DNA of 8,523 nucleotides from Gallicola sp. (GTDB taxonomy: Bacteria; Bacillota; Clostridia; Tissierellales; Peptoniphilaceae): NCBI GenBank assembly GCA_012798975.1, contig JAAZME010000054.1, positions 1 to 8,523 on the forward strand. The letters are read 5' to 3'. How positions within the stretch are numbered: position 1 is the stretch's first letter; every line of letters starts with the position of its first letter. Both the position numbers and the translations under genes were made by a program. This document shows positions 6,620 through 8,523 of the stretch, one piece after another. The notes under the pieces are model-generated. The model was not told where the DNA came from. It did not search any database and saw only the letters and a program-made list of their open reading frames with translations.

Positions 6620-8050
6620 ATGAGAAAAAAAATATTTATAGGTATTTTATTGATTATCATCTTGATCCCTATAGTTAATCTGAATACAGAAGAAAATCAA
6701 GTCTCTACAATAGATAACCGCACCCTTACCGATCTCTTTCCGGAAGATACAACTTCTCAAAAACAAAACCTCGATTTCCATCTTATGAGCATGCAGTTTG
6801 AAGATTATCTTTCGGATCGAATCGGTTTTCGCGAAGAAATGCTGGGCATCTACGGCAACGGATACAATAGTATCTTTGGAGTATTAAAACACCCTTCCTA
6901 TGAATACGGCAAGGAAAAAGAAGTTTTTTACAGCTACGCAGCTGAACCGGCAGATAAAGAATTTGTAGATAATTTCAACAATTTCATGGGTACGGTACAG
7001 CGCTATCTCGAAGTAAGAGGCATCGATTTTGTTTTTGCGGCAAATCCTTCTAAAAACGATATTTATCCGGAAAAACTCCCAGACTCCGTTCATACATCCT
7101 ACGGAAACATGGAGTATCTTAGAACACTATTGCCCAACAATTTCTTTACCTCCATAGACAATGTCGAATATCTTCAAAACGTAGATGCACAAGAACGGAT
7201 TTTCGACGAACAATATGATGTGGGACATTGGACCGATTATGGAGCGATACTTGGTATCAGCAATATGATCGAACCCATGCGGGAAAAACATCCGAACATC
7301 GGCAGTATTTCTTTCGAAGAATATCAAAAGGAAAAAATCGTTCAGGAATATCTGCCCAATTCTAAAATAAAAATCAACCAAGAAATCACAAAATACCATT
7401 CAAAAAACCCGCAGCATGTGAATCCGAAAGAATATCAAGCAGCGCTAAAAAATGAATTAAAACTTCATCCTACCCATAGCACCCTGCGTATCGACCAAAA
7501 CCCGAACAATCCCGATGCACCCAGCCTTCTGATCTTTCGAGGCAGTTTTATGAATGGCAAAGAAGATTTCTATACGGACGACTTCTCCGAAGTCATAGGA
7601 ATTCATAACTATGAAAATATATTCGATATCGACTATTATCTTAATCTGTTTAAACCGGATATCGTATTGTTTGAAGTAGCAGCCTCTGCCTTTAATGAAG
7701 GCTACTTCAACCCTAACGCTTTTTGGAGTGTTCATTTCAATCCAAAATACGAAAATTTATCTGGACTCTCTGAAGTGGAAGCGTCTCAAGAACTCCTTGA
7801 TCAGATAAAAGTGAACATACAAAAGAAAGACATCTTAACCGATATCGCCATACAGTACCCAGAACAGTATAACTATCTTTATCTTGAAGCATCCGAAAGG
7901 ATACACGATACCCATCCTTCAAATATCGGCAACGGCATCTTGTCCACATATTGTTCTGTTTACAACGATACTTTCAAAGATGTTAAACTCATACTAGTTG
8001 AAGAAAAAGACAAAACAAAAACAATCATCCCGCTAGATAAATTATTATAA
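6620..8050 (+). CDS. Membrane-anchored AlgJ/DHHW-like protein, probable polysaccharide O-acetylation partner
   Basis: 476 residues. A hydrophobic N-terminal segment at about 5-20 after Met-Arg-Lys-Lys is an uncleaved anchor or signal peptide, putting the rest outside the membrane. The body resembles the DHHW/AlgJ/AlgX SGNH-like group: NRTLTDLFP near 33-41, a DRIGFREEMLGIYG segment at 66-79, FVFAANPSKNDIYPEKLP at 137-154, the signature block YDVGHWTDYGA at 199-209, and LIFRGSF at 304-310, whose Ser309 is in the position of the catalytic serine. In this group Asp, His and Ser form the acetyl-transfer site. Here DHHW reads VGHW (201-204), leaving Asp200, His203 and Asp206 as candidate acidic and His residues. 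Only 9 bases separate it from the O-acyltransferase gene, and AGGAGAG overlaps that gene's TAG stop, so the two are translated together. The C-terminal 100 residues after about 375 match nothing I recognise. Family placement is good; activity is inferred from the neighbour. Confidence 0.8.
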   Translation: MRKKIFIGILLIIILIPIVNLNTEENQVSTIDNRTLTDLFPEDTTSQKQNLDFHLMSMQFEDYLSDRIGFREEMLGIYGNGYNSIFGVLKHPSYEYGKEKEVFYSYAAEPADKEFVDNFNNFMGTVQRYLEVRGIDFVFAANPSKNDIYPEKLPDSVHTSYGNMEYLRTLLPNNFFTSIDNVEYLQNVDAQERIFDEQYDVGHWTDYGAILGISNMIEPMREKHPNIGSISFEEYQKEKIVQEYLPNSKIKINQEITKYHSKNPQHVNPKEYQAALKNELKLHPTHSTLRIDQNPNNPDAPSLLIFRGSFMNGKEDFYTDDFSEVIGIHNYENIFDIDYYLNLFKPDIVLFEVAASAFNEGYFNPNAFWSVHFNPKYENLSGLSEVEASQELLDQIKVNIQKKDILTDIAIQYPEQYNYLYLEASERIHDTHPSNIGNGILSTYCSVYNDTFKDVKLILVEEKDKTKTIIPLDKLL

Positions 8051-8085
8051 AAAAAGAAGGCATTTCTACAACCGCCTTCTTTTTT
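8050..8085. terminator. Strong intrinsic terminator, symmetrical and probably bidirectional
   Basis: AAAAAAGAAGGC (8050-8061) pairs perfectly over 12 bp with GCCTTCTTTTTT (8074-8085), with a 12-base loop. It begins on the last base of the DHHW-like gene's stop codon. An A-run on one side and a T-run on the other let it work for both strands. Confidence 0.93.
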
Positions 8086-8251
8086 GTTCCCATAACAACT
8101 CAACCTCATCCTATCCTAATAAAAAAGGACTTTTAACACAGCAGATACACCGCTCTATTCCCCTATCGAATTCGGATAAAAACTTTATATTATAAATTCT
8201 CGATGCCTAGTTCTGCCTTAACAATAAGAAACCTGCTTTTTGAACTCCCCT
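8086..8251. other. Intergenic stretch with no convincing feature
   Basis: About 165 bases between the terminator and the hairpin cluster. I see no ribosome binding site with an open frame longer than 26 codons on either strand. There is an AT-rich near-palindrome TTTATATTATAAA (8184-8196) that could hold a weak -10 for the hairpin region, but no matching -35. Together with 8252-8458 it makes a gap of about 370 bases without a gene. Confidence 0.5.
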
Positions 8252-8450
8252 CTCTGAAGCCTCGCCCAAATCAGGTATTTTGATTTAGGAGAGGGCTTCA
8301 GAGCAATCTTAACCAAAGGAAAATAGCTCATTTGGAGAATGGGCTGCACCAGACCTGCTAAAGTTTTCTTTGAAAACGCTAGTTAGGACTAGCTCATGCC
8401 GATCGTTTCCCAAGAACGGAGTTTCTGCATTCTTGGCTAGAAACGATCGG
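8252..8450 (+). ncRNA. Cluster of strong hairpins, candidate structured RNA (class not recognised)
   Basis: Five helices follow one another. A: CTCTGAAGCCTC (8252-8263) with GAGGGCTTCAGAG (8291-8303), 12 bp plus one bulged G, topped by AAATCA/TGATTT (8268-8273/8281-8286). B: AGCTCATT/AATGGGCT (8325-8332/8338-8345), 8 bp. C: GTTTTC/GAAAAC (8363-8368/8372-8377). D: GCTAGT/ACTAGC (8378-8383/8388-8393), directly abutting C. E: CCGATCGTTTC/GAAACGATCGG (8399-8409/8440-8450), 11 bp, with CCAAGAA/TTCTTGG (8410-8416/8430-8436) stacked inside a 3-base bulge. Helix B contains a U-G pair if the plus strand is the RNA, but C-A if the minus strand is, which weakly favours plus. I found no match to tmRNA, RNase P, 6S, SRP RNA, T-box or the common riboswitch cores I know. 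No U-run follows A or E, so neither is an ordinary terminator. It could instead be a palindromic mobile-element remnant. Confidence 0.45.
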
Positions 8451-8458
8451 ACCCGCTT

Positions 8459-8523
8459 TCACTCTCCATACTTTTCTTTAAGTTCTTTCTCCATACGAAT
8501 ATGCATTACAGGCACAAAACCAG
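8459..8523 (-). CDS. 3' end of a convergent gene, possibly a GNAT acetyltransferase
   Basis: The reverse strand from the right edge reads in one open frame as GFVPVMHIRMEKELKEKYGE and then TGA at 8461-8459; the other two frames stop within it. The GFVPVMH segment followed by a charged helix looks like the last strand and tail of GNAT N-acetyltransferases, which often end with a Y-x-x-x-GF-x-P-V pattern. Only 20 codons are visible, so the family is a guess. The gene converges on the O-acyltransferase operon, with the hairpin cluster starting 8 bases after its stop. Confidence 0.45.
   Translation of the reverse strand, partial: GFVPVMHIRMEKELKEKYGE

Noticed and set aside
5213..8050. dltB-dltD genes for teichoic acid D-alanylation
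   Set aside because: No dltA or dltC nearby, and the second protein carries DHHW/AlgJ-like rather than DltD-like motifs.
8203..8283. 26-codon plus-strand open frame entering hairpin A
   Set aside because: No ribosome binding site before its ATG, composition not protein-like, and it ends within the hairpin cluster.
8252..8450. Hairpins A and E as intrinsic terminators of the flanking genes
   Set aside because: Neither is followed by a U-run on either strand, and a textbook bidirectional terminator already lies at 8050-8085.
1..8523. CRISPR array, tRNA or rRNA genes, insertion sequence
   Set aside because: No spaced direct repeats, no tRNA-like TTCGANTC arm with acceptor stem, and no transposase frame seen on either strand.

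Overview
The window is AT-rich with strong GGAGG-type ribosome binding sites and two perfect extended -10 promoters (TGnTATAAT). It reads as a low-GC Gram-positive chromosome, most likely an anaerobic Clostridia-type Firmicute. This is an inference from base composition, signals and gene families; no gene present fixes the genus.

Left half (1-4029, minus strand): a compact four-gene unit transcribed right to left, trmN6 - rsmI - nurA - herA. trmN6 and rsmI overlap by 8 bases, rsmI and nurA by 19, and nurA and herA are 10 bases apart with the herA ribosome binding site sitting on the nurA stop codon. The first two genes encode methyltransferases for tRNA and 16S rRNA. The last two encode a NurA-family nuclease and a HerA-family hexameric ATPase, the classic partner pair for DNA end resection. 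herA runs off the left edge.

Middle (4030-5128): a divergent intergenic region with an extended -10 for trmN6 and, on the other side, a 20-bp perfect inverted repeat over the -10 region of a monocistronic flavoprotein gene. The flavoprotein is thioredoxin-reductase-like but lacks the CxxC active site and the arginines that normally bind NADPH. A strong intrinsic terminator closes it.

Right (5129-8085, plus strand): a two-gene operon with its own extended -10 promoter and terminator. It encodes a membrane-bound O-acyltransferase (AlgI/DltB type) and a membrane-anchored AlgJ/DHHW-like protein, which together probably O-acetylate a cell-surface or exported polysaccharide.

Far right (8086-8523): no convincing gene from 8086 to 8250. 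Then comes about 200 bases (8252-8450) of consecutive strong hairpins that no coding feature explains, the best candidate here for something undescribed (structured RNA or palindromic mobile element). Last is the 20-codon 3' end of a convergent minus-strand gene, possibly a GNAT acetyltransferase.
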